Assembly (NCBI GenBank): GCA_002320815.1
Contig: DCLA01000006.1
Span: 131,318 to 195,317, forward strand
Length of the DNA: 64,000 nucleotides
Origin: Myxococcales bacterium UBA1660
GTDB taxonomy: Bacteria; Myxococcota_A; Polyangia; Polyangiales; Houyiibacteriaceae
Reading direction: 5' to 3'
In this document: piece after piece, positions 44,931-54,484 of the stretch
Numbering within the stretch: position 1 is the stretch's first letter
How the letters are laid out: every line of letters starts with the position of its first letter
Position numbers and translations under genes: made by a program
The notes under the pieces: model-generated
The model's input: only the letters and a program-made list of their open reading frames with translations
Told to the model about the DNA's origin: nothing
Databases searched by the model: none

Positions 44931-46966
44931 CTGCGGCTTCGCTCGGAAGACGCCGGTGGCTCGTCGCCCTGGCGCTCGGCGCGTGTGTCGGCCTGGTGGC
45001 GGCGCTCGGAGCGGACCTGTATCTGCGGCAGGGGCTCGAGGCCCGCTGGTCGGCCGAGCTGGACGACGGCTGGGTGGGCGTGGTCCGCACCGTCGAGCAC
45101 CGGCCCTCGTTCCCCAACGAGCACCGCGCGCTCTCGCGCATCGTCCAGGACCTGGACTTCGAGGCGACCGGGGTGCCGGACGCCCTCTTCCCCTTCCGGG
45201 CCGTTCTGCTGGGGCGCATCACCACCGGCGGCGGCGTCCTCTCGGCGGACGTGGCCTCGGGCGACCTGGAGATCGAGATCGACGGCGAGGCCCTGGGGTC
45301 CGAAGCCGATCTGCCCCCCGGGGAGCACGATCTGGTCGCGCGCTGGAGCGGGGATTTCCGCCGGCCGACGAAGCTGGTCTGGACCCTGGACGGCATCCCC
45401 CTCGAGGCCAGCGCCTTCGTTCCGCCCGACGACGCCCCGACCCACGATCGGACCTTCCTATGGGTGGGACTCCTGCTCGCCCTGCTCGCCTTCGCCGCGG
45501 CGTCCCGCGCGGCGAGCCATGCGACCGGAGTCCTCGCCACCCGGCGCTGGAGCGCCATCGCCCTGGTGCTGGTGGTCGGCGTCGGCGTCGGACTCCGCCT
45601 CGCCGACTACTCGGTGATGCCCGAGTTCATGGAGAACGACGACTACCTCTTCGCGACCTGGAACGGCTGGTCGCTCCTGGAGGACGGCACGTCGCGGGGC
45701 TGGTCCCTCTGGTACACCCGCTACGGCAACCGGGTGGAGCACGAGTCCGTCCCCTACTTCTCGACCCAGGGCGGCGGCTGGCACGTGGTCTCGCCCTACT
45801 TCGAGCACCCGCCGGGCATGCACCTCCTCGTGGGCCTGGCGGCCCACCTCGGGGGCGCCGAGCACTATACCCACGCGCGGCTGGCGCACACGCGGCTGGT
45901 CCCCATCGCCCTCGCCGCGCTGACGATGGTGCTGATGTTCCTGCTGGCCCGAGAGGCGGACCTGCGGCCCGCGGCCGCGCTCCTGGGGTGCGCGCTGTGG
46001 GCCACGATCCCCTTCATCGCCATCCAGAGCCGGGTCATCAAAGAGGAGGCGCTGCTCACGCCGATGGCCCTCTTCGGTTTCTGGGCCTACCTGCGCTGGC
46101 GGCGGACCGAGAGCCTACGCTGGCTGGTCGCGGGCGCCTTCGTCCTCGGCCTGGCCACCTTCGTGAAGATCCCAGGGGCGATGTTCATGCCGCCCCTGTT
46201 TCTCCTGCTCTTCGCCGAGCGAGCGTGGCGCGCGTCGGCCATCGCCCTCGCGGCGGCGCTGGCCGGCGTCGCGGTTCTGCTCGTCTACGCCGCCGCCGTC
46301 GATTGGGACCTCTTCTGGTTCGTCACCGGTCACCAGGCCACCGGCCGGCCGTCGCACTGGAACCTCTTCGCCCGGTTCTTCTCGGCGGGGCTCATCAACT
46401 TCAACCACGTGGGCCACCCCCACTTGCTCTTCCTGTGGATCGCCTTCGGCATGGGCGCGATGAGCCTGCCCGCCCGCCAGGGGACGCGCCCCACCGCGGT
46501 GCTCGTGGTCCCGCCCTTGGTCTACCTGGGCGCCATGGGCATATCGAGCGGCAACTGGACGTTCGGCTGGTACATCCTGCCCGTCCTCCCCTTCCTCTGC
46601 CTGGGCGCGGGCCAATTCCTCCTGGACGCTTTCGAGGAGCCCGACGCCTTGCGGGGGCTCCTCGTCGTCGGCCTCCTCGTCATGTACGGCCTCAACTTCT
46701 TCTTCGACCCCACCTGGTTGAAGCAGCCCGAAGCGTGGCGCCCGATGCGCGTCGCCACCACGCTCTTCTTCAGCGTCACCTATCTGCCCTTCCTGCTCGT
46801 CTACCTCTCCCGGGAGCGCCGCGACGGCTGGACCCTGGCCGCCCGGGCCTCGCTCGGCCTGCTCCTCGCCGTGCACCTGGTCTCGTCCACCTACTTCGTC
46901 ACCCACTACGAAGGGATCTACGAGACCCACCAGAACATCGACCACGACGAGTACTTCGACCGATGA
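44927..46966 (+). CDS. GT-C glycosyltransferase with PA14-like domain (paralog A)
   Basis: 679 aa. TM1 (about 12-34) is followed by an extracytoplasmic beta domain (about 40-175) with VLSADVASGDLEIEIDGEAL and LPPGEHDLVARWSGDF, which resembles PA14 carbohydrate-binding modules. The GT-C core follows with about 10 helices; the acid motif is ENDDYLFATWNGW near 235 and the loop YFEHPPGMHLL follows. FVKIPGAMF and SSGNWTFGWYILP are also shared with paralog B at 52487 in the same order. It is the glycosyltransferase of a duplicated block. ATGA overlaps on both sides imply an operon 43185-49569. Confidence 0.85.
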   Translation: MTAASLGRRRWLVALALGACVGLVAALGADLYLRQGLEARWSAELDDGWVGVVRTVEHRPSFPNEHRALSRIVQDLDFEATGVPDALFPFRAVLLGRITTGGGVLSADVASGDLEIEIDGEALGSEADLPPGEHDLVARWSGDFRRPTKLVWTLDGIPLEASAFVPPDDAPTHDRTFLWVGLLLALLAFAAASRAASHATGVLATRRWSAIALVLVVGVGVGLRLADYSVMPEFMENDDYLFATWNGWSLLEDGTSRGWSLWYTRYGNRVEHESVPYFSTQGGGWHVVSPYFEHPPGMHLLVGLAAHLGGAEHYTHARLAHTRLVPIALAALTMVLMFLLAREADLRPAAALLGCALWATIPFIAIQSRVIKEEALLTPMALFGFWAYLRWRRTESLRWLVAGAFVLGLATFVKIPGAMFMPPLFLLLFAERAWRASAIALAAALAGVAVLLVYAAAVDWDLFWFVTGHQATGRPSHWNLFARFFSAGLINFNHVGHPHLLFLWIAFGMGAMSLPARQGTRPTAVLVVPPLVYLGAMGISSGNWTFGWYILPVLPFLCLGAGQFLLDAFEEPDALRGLLVVGLLVMYGLNFFFDPTWLKQPEAWRPMRVATTLFFSVTYLPFLLVYLSRERRDGWTLAARASLGLLLAVHLVSSTYFVTHYEGIYETHQNIDHDEYFDR

Positions 46967-49569
46967 CGCAGCCCTCGCTCCGACGACTCCCCGCGGTGGG
47001 TGTCCTCGCCGGCGTCGTGGCCGGCCTCGCCGACGCGGTCGCCGCCGTGTTCCGCGATGGGCCGATGGGTCGGACCCCGGACTTCCTGGAAGCCGCGCTG
47101 CACCTCGTGGCCTTCTGGATGCCGCTCGGTTGGTGCGCGGGCCTCGCCCTCGGGCTGGGCGTGTACCTCTGGCGTCGCACCCCCTGGAGCCGCGCGGCGC
47201 GGGCCCGCACCGGGTCCTGGGCGCGGCTCTGGGCCGCCGATCCCTCGGCCTTCGCCGGAACCCTCGCGGTGAGCGCGGGCGGCGCGGCCTACCTGCTGGC
47301 CATGCGGGTCGCCGCCGAACACTTCGCGACCCGCTACCACGACCCGGCGCTGGCCGCCTGGGCGCTCGCGGTCTCGGCGTTGGTGCTCTTGGGCGCGGCC
47401 GCCGCGCTCGCCGCCGCGATTCGGCTGGGGATCATCGCGCTCACCCGCTCACTCTCGCGGGGCCCGAGCGTGGGCGCGGCGCTGCTGGTCATGCTCGGCG
47501 CGACCCTGAGCGTGGGCGCCCTCGTGGTCTGGAAGGCGCGCCGCCTCTTCACGCTCTACGAGCCCGCGGAGTGGCTCTGGCTGCCCATCGCGCTCGGGGT
47601 CTTCGCGCTGCTCGCCTGGCTGACCCGGCGCTGGCGGCCCCGGGTCGGAGTGGCGCTGGGGATCGCCGCCGTCGCCATCATCGCCTCCGGGGCGACCTAT
47701 GGCGGCCGGAGCCGGGTCCGGGGCGTCGTCGAGCGGCGCGCGGTCACCGGGCAGATGATGGTGCGCTTCTACGGCCGCCTGACCGACCGGGACGGCGACG
47801 GCCACTCGTTCGCGTTCGGCGGCAAGGACTGCGACGACTCCCTGGCCTTCGTGTACCCCGGGGCGCCGGACTCCCCCGGCGACGGCATCGACGCCGACTG
47901 CTTCGATGGCGACGGCGTGACCACGCGGGTCGTCGAGCTCGGCGACGGTCACTTCGGGGAGCTCCCGACCGGTGCGGCCCACCGGCCCAACATCGTCCTG
48001 CTGACCATCGACACCCTCCGTCCGGATCACCTCGGGTGCCACGGCTACGAGCGGCCGACCTCGCCGAACCTCGACCGGCTCTGCGAGCGGGCGGTCGACT
48101 TCACCGACGTCGTCGCCCAGTCGAGCCGCTCCATCCGCTCCATCCCCGCCATGATGACCGGCCACTACCCCAGCCAGGTGGCCTACGGACCGGAGTACCT
48201 CTGGCCCACGCTGATGGACGAGAACGCGACCCTCGCCGAGCTCCTCGGGGGCCGCTCCTACGGGACGGCCGCCGTGATGGGGACGGACTACTTCGAGCGC
48301 GTCGACGGGTTCTACCAAGGCTTCGACGAGGTCGAGGAGAGCCCCTCCTACCGCCCGCAGCGCGCCTGGCCGGTGTCCCGGGGTCTACGCCACCTGGATC
48401 GTCTCGCCGACGAACCCAACCCCTTCTTCCTCTGGGTCCACGTCTTCAACGTGCACGAGGAGTATCTCTGGGATCGCACCCCCTCGCAGTTCGGCGACGA
48501 GCCGATGGACGAGTACGACACCGAGATCCGCCTCGCCGACGACGAGGTGGGTCGACTGGTCGAGGCCCTCGAGGAGCGCGACCTGATGGACGACACGGTC
48601 CTCGTGGTCGCGTCGGACCACGGCGAGGCCTTCGGCGAGCACAACAACCGCGGTCACTCGCGGACCCTCTACGAGGAAGAGGTCCGCGCGGTCCTCATGG
48701 TGCTCGCGCCCGGCTTCGAGCCCCGTCGCGTCGACGAGCGCGTCGCACTGATGGACCTCTTCCCTACCCTGGCCAACCTGGCCCGCATCCCCGTCGAGCG
48801 TCCCATCGCCGCGCGGAGCCTGGTACCCCTGATGCGCGGCGAAGAGGTCCCCGGCGATCGGGTGATCTTCGCCGAGCTCCTCCCCGACGGGCTCTATCCC
48901 TTCGACCAGAAGGCCCTCTACCGCGGGTCCGACAAGCTGATCTGGTGGACCCGGGAGGGCACCCATCAGCTCTTCGACCTCGAGGCGGATCCCGGCGAGA
49001 CCATCGACCGGGCCGATGACCAGGAGGAGCGCGCCGACGAGCTGAACTACCTCTTGCGCGCCTGGCTCGCCCAGGTGGGCCGCCCCGACAACCGCACCAA
49101 CGACATCATCGAGGCCAACCGGCTGACGGAGCTCCCGGCGACCATGGACGAGACCCTGGACGTCGACTACCCGGGCACGTTCCGCGTGGCCGGGTACGAC
49201 ATCGAGTCTCGGTCCGTGGCCCCGGGCGATCACATCAAGATGGACCTCTACTACGAGGTCCTCGGCGAGACGACGCGCGACCTCTTCTTCGTCTTGGACA
49301 TCAAGGGCCCCGAGGGGTACCGGGTGCCGCCCCACTTCCATGCCCACCACTATCCCCTGAACGGCCGCTACAAGACGTTCCAGTGGCGCGATGGCGAGGT
49401 GCTCCGGGACCCGGTGGAGATGGTGGTCCCGCGGGACATCCGGGCGCCGGTGACCCTCTCCCTACAGCTCACCATCCTCGACGAGGACATGCGGCCGGTC
49501 CCCGCCCAGAACGCCGACGGAACCACCGTGACCACCATCCCCCTCGGTCAGGTGGCGATCACTCGCTGA
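46963..49569 (+). CDS. Sulfatase-superfamily membrane protein with MopE-type metal motif
   Basis: 868 aa. Residues 1-245 contain about six membrane helices. At 275-317 lies a MopE-like metal-binding motif (DRDGDG, then DCDDSLAFVYPGAPD, then GIDADCFDGD). The sulfatase-fold domain (about 342-700) has metal ligands in TIDTLRPDHLG (Asp350) and VASDHGEAFGEH (Asp552, His553). In place of the Cys/Ser-x-Pro-x-Arg formylglycine signature, the nucleophile segment is AQSSRSIRSIPAMMTG, so Ser390 is a candidate nucleophile, as in phosphoglycerol/phosphoethanolamine transferase relatives. A C-terminal beta domain (705-868) follows. It may add or remove a charged group on a surface glycan. Confidence 0.85.
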   Translation: MTQPSLRRLPAVGVLAGVVAGLADAVAAVFRDGPMGRTPDFLEAALHLVAFWMPLGWCAGLALGLGVYLWRRTPWSRAARARTGSWARLWAADPSAFAGTLAVSAGGAAYLLAMRVAAEHFATRYHDPALAAWALAVSALVLLGAAAALAAAIRLGIIALTRSLSRGPSVGAALLVMLGATLSVGALVVWKARRLFTLYEPAEWLWLPIALGVFALLAWLTRRWRPRVGVALGIAAVAIIASGATYGGRSRVRGVVERRAVTGQMMVRFYGRLTDRDGDGHSFAFGGKDCDDSLAFVYPGAPDSPGDGIDADCFDGDGVTTRVVELGDGHFGELPTGAAHRPNIVLLTIDTLRPDHLGCHGYERPTSPNLDRLCERAVDFTDVVAQSSRSIRSIPAMMTGHYPSQVAYGPEYLWPTLMDENATLAELLGGRSYGTAAVMGTDYFERVDGFYQGFDEVEESPSYRPQRAWPVSRGLRHLDRLADEPNPFFLWVHVFNVHEEYLWDRTPSQFGDEPMDEYDTEIRLADDEVGRLVEALEERDLMDDTVLVVASDHGEAFGEHNNRGHSRTLYEEEVRAVLMVLAPGFEPRRVDERVALMDLFPTLANLARIPVERPIAARSLVPLMRGEEVPGDRVIFAELLPDGLYPFDQKALYRGSDKLIWWTREGTHQLFDLEADPGETIDRADDQEERADELNYLLRAWLAQVGRPDNRTNDIIEANRLTELPATMDETLDVDYPGTFRVAGYDIESRSVAPGDHIKMDLYYEVLGETTRDLFFVLDIKGPEGYRVPPHFHAHHYPLNGRYKTFQWRDGEVLRDPVEMVVPRDIRAPVTLSLQLTILDEDMRPVPAQNADGTTVTTIPLGQVAITR

Positions 49570-51409
49570 CGCCGAAGGCCTCGACGGTCATCGACTGCAG
49601 GGCCCAGGGGTGCTGGGTCTCGAAGCGAATCTCGGTCACCCCGGGGTGCCGGGCGGCCTCGGGGATGGCCACCCGCACGGTCTGCCACTCGCCGGAGAAG
49701 CGGAGCTGGGCGACCTTCCGGCCATCCCAACGGACGATGACGGTCTCGCCGGCCGCGCCCTGCCAGTCGAGGGTCACCGCCTCGTAGTCCTCGATGAAGA
49801 AGGGCACGAGCAGCCGCGCGTCGCCGCTCGCGGGGAGCGCGCGCCGCCCTTCGATGGACTCGGGGTCGTCGAACCCCTCGACCGCGTAGAGCTGGTGGAG
49901 CGGAGTCGTCGCGAAGCGCGCGGTCTCCTCGCCGCGGCGCGGCGCCCGGTCCTGGTACTCGGCGTAGAAGAGGGACATCCCGCGCATCGCGTCGTAGTGC
50001 CGCGGGTGGACCCGCCAGCGGAGCGCGAAGGGGAGGCTCGCCGGCCAGGACATCGGGTTCCCCACGGCCTCCCAGACCCCCTTGGAGGCCTCGCGGAAGG
50101 TCCCCTGCCAGACCTCGGCGCTCGACTGCTCGCGCCACGACGCCAGGCGGCCGCTGGCCACGCCGCTCATCGCCGCGAAGTTCCAGAGGGTGAAGGCGCC
50201 GACCGCGACCCCTGCGACCCCCGCGATGAAGCGACGCGGCTCGGCGAGGGCGCGCCGATGGAGCGCGGCGAAGGCGGCGGCGAACCCGAAGCCGAAGATG
50301 GGCGCCATGCTGGTGAAGCGGCGGTTGGAGAAGCCCATCGAGCCCCAGTAGTCCCAGACCGACGCGTTCACGTAGGTGGTGAGCGCCAGGGACACCAGGA
50401 AGACCGCCGCCACGGCCCGATGCCGCCGCTCCCGGAGCGCCGGAACGAAGCCACCCAGGGCCAGGTAGAGGAGCGGCGTCCACACCAGCAGACCGTTGGT
50501 CGTGGCGAAGAACACGCCGTCGAGGCTCGGCTCGCCCCAGCGCATGTAGTGGGGCCCCTGCGGCATCGCGAAGAAGGTCCCGTAGGCGATCCGCCAGGCA
50601 TGGAGCTGCGGGTAGAAGACGACGACGATGCACACCACGAAGACCACGCCTCGGCCGACGTGCCGCGCGAGGTCCTTGGCCCGCGGCCACGCGCGCCCGG
50701 CGGCGCTCAGCCACTCCCAGAGCGGCGCCACCACCACGATCGCGCTCTGGGGTCGCATGAGCATCGCGAACCCCAGCAGGGCGCCGAGGAGCGCCCAGCG
50801 CCCCACCCGCTCGCCCCTCCGCGTGGCGTCCCAGCGTTCGAGGAAGAGCGCGGCGCCGAAGGCCGCGGGTGCGTGGCCATAGCTCGCCAGCCAGGTGCCG
50901 TAGTAGGTCAGCGGCGTGCAGAAGGCGACCGCCACCGCCGCGAGGAGCGCCGGCCCCTCGCCGAAGTGGCGGCGGGCCATGCGGAAGGTGAGCCACACGG
51001 CCAGGAAGGCCATGATGGCGGTCCCGAAGAGCGCGAACTCGGAGATGGGGCCGTCGCAGCCGAGGCCGTAGCGGGTCTCTCCATCCAGCGAGTGGACCGC
51101 GCGCCCGAGCCAGATCATCGGCGTCCAGACCACCGCCGGCCCCGGGTTCCACTGGTTCCGCGGCCCGAGCCCCTCCGCCTCGGGGGTGGCCATGCCCCAG
51201 GGGTCTCCGCAGAGCGCGTAGTCGTTGGTGAGGTCGAGGTCGAAGTCGTAGGCCAGCGACCGCGCCCAGAGGTACGTGTAGAAGCCGTCGCCCTGAAGCG
51301 GGTCGATCGGCGAGGCCCAGTACGAGGCCGCCAGCCCCAGCGCGACGAGCGCCAGGACGACGGGCGCCCGCCACCGGGAAGGTGCGGGTCGAGGGGCGGC
51401 CTCTGCCAT
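49559..51409 (-). CDS. Polytopic GT-C-like membrane protein with C-terminal beta domain
   Basis: 616 aa. About nine membrane segments, then a soluble C-terminal region (about 470-616). Loop 1, PLQGDGFYTYLWARSLAYDFDLDLTNDY, carries the conserved acidic residue of GT-C enzymes. The C-terminal domain is beta-rich (VTLDWQGAAGETVIVRW, QTVRVAIPEAARHPGVTEIRF), of a galactose-binding type. ATG at 51409. Its stop overlaps the convergent sulfatase gene by 11 bases. It is divergent from the discoidin gene at 51480; between them a TAGAGC lies 7 bases from this start. Confidence 0.78.
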   Translation of the reverse strand: MAEAAPRPAPSRWRAPVVLALVALGLAASYWASPIDPLQGDGFYTYLWARSLAYDFDLDLTNDYALCGDPWGMATPEAEGLGPRNQWNPGPAVVWTPMIWLGRAVHSLDGETRYGLGCDGPISEFALFGTAIMAFLAVWLTFRMARRHFGEGPALLAAVAVAFCTPLTYYGTWLASYGHAPAAFGAALFLERWDATRRGERVGRWALLGALLGFAMLMRPQSAIVVVAPLWEWLSAAGRAWPRAKDLARHVGRGVVFVVCIVVVFYPQLHAWRIAYGTFFAMPQGPHYMRWGEPSLDGVFFATTNGLLVWTPLLYLALGGFVPALRERRHRAVAAVFLVSLALTTYVNASVWDYWGSMGFSNRRFTSMAPIFGFGFAAAFAALHRRALAEPRRFIAGVAGVAVGAFTLWNFAAMSGVASGRLASWREQSSAEVWQGTFREASKGVWEAVGNPMSWPASLPFALRWRVHPRHYDAMRGMSLFYAEYQDRAPRRGEETARFATTPLHQLYAVEGFDDPESIEGRRALPASGDARLLVPFFIEDYEAVTLDWQGAAGETVIVRWDGRKVAQLRFSGEWQTVRVAIPEAARHPGVTEIRFETQHPWALQSMTVEAFGVSE

Positions 51410-51479
51410 GCGCCCCGCTCTACCACGGAAGGCCCGCGGCGCCTCCCCCCGCCTAGCCGTTCATGGTATCGAGCACGTC

Positions 51480-52490
51480 GTGTCGATTCCGCCCGCCCAG
51501 GACCGCTCCGACCTCCCCGAGCCGTCCGACCCGATCCTCGCGCAGCCGGCTGCCGAGCCCGAGCCCGTCGCGCCCCCCGAGCCCGCCGCGCCGACGCCGC
51601 GGGGGCCCTCGCAGCGACCGGGCGCCTGGCTCGGGGAGTGGTTCACCCGGCGTCGGGCCATCGCCGCCGCCGAGCGGGTCACCGCCGAGCACCGCGCCTC
51701 GATCGAGACCATCCTGGCCCTGAGCGACCAACGCGGCGAAGCCGCCGAGACCCTCTGGACCTCCGGCCATCTGGTCGAAGCCCTCCGGCTCGCGGTCGAC
51801 GCGTTCCGGGCCCTGGACGAGCTCTCGGTCCCCGAGTCGGTCCAGGAGCGCGTCGCCCGCGCGCGCGCCGCTGCCGCCGCCGAGATCCCGCCCCTCGACC
51901 CGGCGATGGGCGCGGTCCACACCGAGCGCTACGAAGCCATCCAGGTGGCTCGGCGGGCCTGGGTCCGCGTGGAGCGCGCTCGCATCGCCACCACCGGCGC
52001 CCTCCGTTGGCAGCGCGCCCGCCGGATCGTCGGCCTGCTCCTGGCCCTGGCGGCGCTGGGCGTCCTGGTCTGGCTCGCCGTCCGCAGCCCGCCGCGCGTC
52101 GACGTGAGCGCCTCCGGCCAGTTCCCCGGCGCGCAGTACGCGCCCGGCAACGCCTTCGACGACGACGAAGCCACCGAGTGGGTTCTCCCCGACGGGGAAG
52201 CCGGCTGGGTCGAGGCTCGCCTCTCGCCACCCCGAGACATCGGGAAGGTGCGCATCTTGAACGGTCGCAACGGTCGCTTCGGGGATCGCGCGATCCAGGA
52301 CTACGAGGTGACCCTCTACCGCGGCACCGAAGCCGTCGCCCAGCACGAGGGCAGCTTCGAGCGCATCGACGCCTCCCCGGAGTGGACCGACGTGCCCATC
52401 GGCGGCCGGGGCATCACCCGGATCCGGGTGGAGGCCCTGAGCCACCACCAGCGAGGCACGGCTCTGGCCGAGGTCGCCTGGGACGAATGA
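51480..52490 (+). CDS. Membrane-anchored discoidin-like (F5/8 type C) protein, paralog 1
   Basis: 336 aa from GTG at 51480. Residues 1-50 are Pro/Ala/Glu-rich, then a helical region including QRGEAAETLWTSGHLVEALRL (at about 84-104), a single membrane helix (182-202) and a periplasmic jelly-roll domain (about 207-336) with YAPGNAFDDDEATEWVL, VEARLSPPRDIGKVRILNG and YEVTLYRGTEA. The pattern 'ppaNafDgd..TeW' with 'Lspprdi..vrI.nG' is typical of F5/8 type C domains that bind glycans. The following GT-C start overlaps its stop (ATGA). A longer start at 51408 would add 24 doubtful residues. Confidence 0.82.
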   Translation: MSIPPAQDRSDLPEPSDPILAQPAAEPEPVAPPEPAAPTPRGPSQRPGAWLGEWFTRRRAIAAAERVTAEHRASIETILALSDQRGEAAETLWTSGHLVEALRLAVDAFRALDELSVPESVQERVARARAAAAAEIPPLDPAMGAVHTERYEAIQVARRAWVRVERARIATTGALRWQRARRIVGLLLALAALGVLVWLAVRSPPRVDVSASGQFPGAQYAPGNAFDDDEATEWVLPDGEAGWVEARLSPPRDIGKVRILNGRNGRFGDRAIQDYEVTLYRGTEAVAQHEGSFERIDASPEWTDVPIGGRGITRIRVEALSHHQRGTALAEVAWDE

Positions 52491-54484
52491 CGCGACGCTC
52501 GCTCGGCGTCGGCATCGCGACGCTGGCCGCGGTCCTCGGGGGCGCCCTGGCGCTGCAGGCCCATTGGCGCGATGGCCTCACCGCCCACTGGTGGGCGGAG
52601 GTGGAGGGCGAGCTGCGCTTCGTCACCACCGTGGTGGAGCACCGGCCGGACTACCCCAACGTCCACCGCGCCCTGAGCCGGGTGGCGCAGAGTTGGAACT
52701 ACGCGCGGGACGGACTCCCGCGGGATCCGATGCCCTTCCGCGCGCGGCTGGAGACCACCCTGGAGGTGCCCGCGGCGGCCACGCTGCGGCTCGACGCCAG
52801 CGGCCGGCAGCGGATCGCGGTGGACGGCGAGGTGACCGACCGCCTCCACGCCGGCGCCAACCGGGTCACGGTGGACTGGTGGGGCGACTTCGACCGGCCC
52901 ACCCACCTGCGATGGGAGGCCTGTGATCCGGACGGTCGTCGGTGCCGGCCGCTGGACGCGGGCGCGTTCACTCCGACGCGAACCAACCCGGCCATCCTCT
53001 GGATCGCGCTCCTCGCGCTGGGGCTCGGCCTGGGCCTCGCCTTCCTCCTGGCGCGCGCCGCCGCCTGCCCCGCGCCCCACCGCGCCCGGTGGCTCGGTGC
53101 CGCCGCCCTCCTGCTGCTCCTGGCGGGGGGCGGGTGGGTGCGCTTCTACGACTACCAGGTCATGCCCGAGCTCCGAGAGAACGGCGACGAGCTCTTCGCC
53201 ACCTGGAACGGCTGGCAGCTCCTCGAGGACGGCAGCACCGTGGGCTGGTCCATGTGGGCCTCGGCGTACGGCGACCGCGTGGAGCACGAGCAGCTCCGGC
53301 TCTGGGGCCAGGACTGGTACCTCATCCGGCCCTACTTCGAACACCCGCCGCTGATGCACGTCCTGGTCGGCGTGGCCGCCCACGCCGGCGGCGCGGAGAG
53401 CTTCGCCCACGCGAAGCTGAGCCACACCCGGGTGGTCCCCATCCTGCTCAATCTCCTGACCATCGCGCTGATCTTCGGGCTCGCTCGGCGCCTCGAGCCC
53501 ACCGGTCCCGCCGCCCTCCTCGCGGCCGCGCTCTACGCCTTCCTCCCCACGACGGTCCTCCAGGGCCGGGTGGTCAAAGAGGAGGCGCTGCTGGTTCCCA
53601 TGGCCCTGGGCGCCCTGTGGCTCTTCCTCCGCTGGCGCGACGACCGGCGGACCCGCTGGCTCGTGGGCGCGGCCGCGCTCGCCGGCGCCTGCACGCTGGC
53701 CAAGGTCCCCGGCTACGCCTTCGTGGTCGCGCTGACGATGCTCGTGGCCGCCGAGGGCGTCCCCTGGAAGACGTGGATCGGTGCCGGCGCCCTGGGGACC
53801 CTGGTGAGCCTCTTGCTGCCCCTCTTCGCCGCGCTGAGCGGATGGGAATCCTTCCGGGAGAGCCTCCACCACCAGAGCGCGCGGCCGGTACACTTCAACA
53901 TCTTCTCCCGTTGGTTCGACGTCACGTTGATCAACCACAATGTGATCGGCCGGGGCTGGGCGCTCTTCCTCTGGGTGGGCACCGCGTGGGGCCTCGCCAC
54001 CCGCTCGCGCCTCGTTCGCGCCGTCGTCGCCACCCCGCTCGTGGTCTACATGGCGGCCATCGCCATCGGCAGCGGGAGCTGGACCTTCGGCTGGTACTCC
54101 ATGCCGCTGGTGCCCTTCCTCTGCCTGGGCGCGGGCATCTTCCTCGCGGAGCTCTGGAAGAAGCCCAACCTCCTCGGCGGCGCGCTGCTGGCGCTCCTCC
54201 TGGTGATGTACTCGCTGAACTTCGTGTATGCGCCCGAGTTCATGAAGACCCCGGCCAACTGGCCCTTCCTGCGGCGACTGATCACCGGCGTGGTCTTCGT
54301 CCTCCTCGCGCCGTGGGCCCTGGTCGAGATCTGGCGCACCGCGCCCATGGAGCGCCTCGCCCGGGGCGCGCTCCTCGCATCCCTGGCGGTCTACGTGGCG
54401 GCGAGCGTCCACTTCGTGACCACCTACGATGTCGGCTTCGAGGTCTACGAGAACTTCGACCGCGACGTCTATTTCGACCGCTGA
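52487..54484 (+). CDS. GT-C glycosyltransferase with PA14-like domain (paralog B)
   Basis: 665 aa, clearly paralogous to the gene at 44927 along its full length. The N-terminal helix is followed by the PA14-like beta domain (about 35-165; RRIAVDGEVTDRLHAGANRV-type pattern), then the GT-C core with RENGDELFATWNGWQLL (acid motif), YFEHPPLMHVL, VPGYAFVVAL and GSWTFGWYSMPLVPFLC. It shares the order and spacing of these motifs with paralog A. ATGA overlap couples it to the discoidin-like gene before it. Stop overlaps the flippase-like gene on the opposite strand by 16 bases. Confidence 0.86.
   Translation: MTRRSLGVGIATLAAVLGGALALQAHWRDGLTAHWWAEVEGELRFVTTVVEHRPDYPNVHRALSRVAQSWNYARDGLPRDPMPFRARLETTLEVPAAATLRLDASGRQRIAVDGEVTDRLHAGANRVTVDWWGDFDRPTHLRWEACDPDGRRCRPLDAGAFTPTRTNPAILWIALLALGLGLGLAFLLARAAACPAPHRARWLGAAALLLLLAGGGWVRFYDYQVMPELRENGDELFATWNGWQLLEDGSTVGWSMWASAYGDRVEHEQLRLWGQDWYLIRPYFEHPPLMHVLVGVAAHAGGAESFAHAKLSHTRVVPILLNLLTIALIFGLARRLEPTGPAALLAAALYAFLPTTVLQGRVVKEEALLVPMALGALWLFLRWRDDRRTRWLVGAAALAGACTLAKVPGYAFVVALTMLVAAEGVPWKTWIGAGALGTLVSLLLPLFAALSGWESFRESLHHQSARPVHFNIFSRWFDVTLINHNVIGRGWALFLWVGTAWGLATRSRLVRAVVATPLVVYMAAIAIGSGSWTFGWYSMPLVPFLCLGAGIFLAELWKKPNLLGGALLALLLVMYSLNFVYAPEFMKTPANWPFLRRLITGVVFVLLAPWALVEIWRTAPMERLARGALLASLAVYVAASVHFVTTYDVGFEVYENFDRDVYFDR

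Noticed and set aside
49610..52486. A long in-frame plus-strand extension before GT-C paralog B
   Set aside because: Composition is Arg/His/Pro-rich shadow of the minus-strand gene 49559-51409 and of the discoidin gene. The ATGA overlap start at 52487 gives the natural membrane helix.
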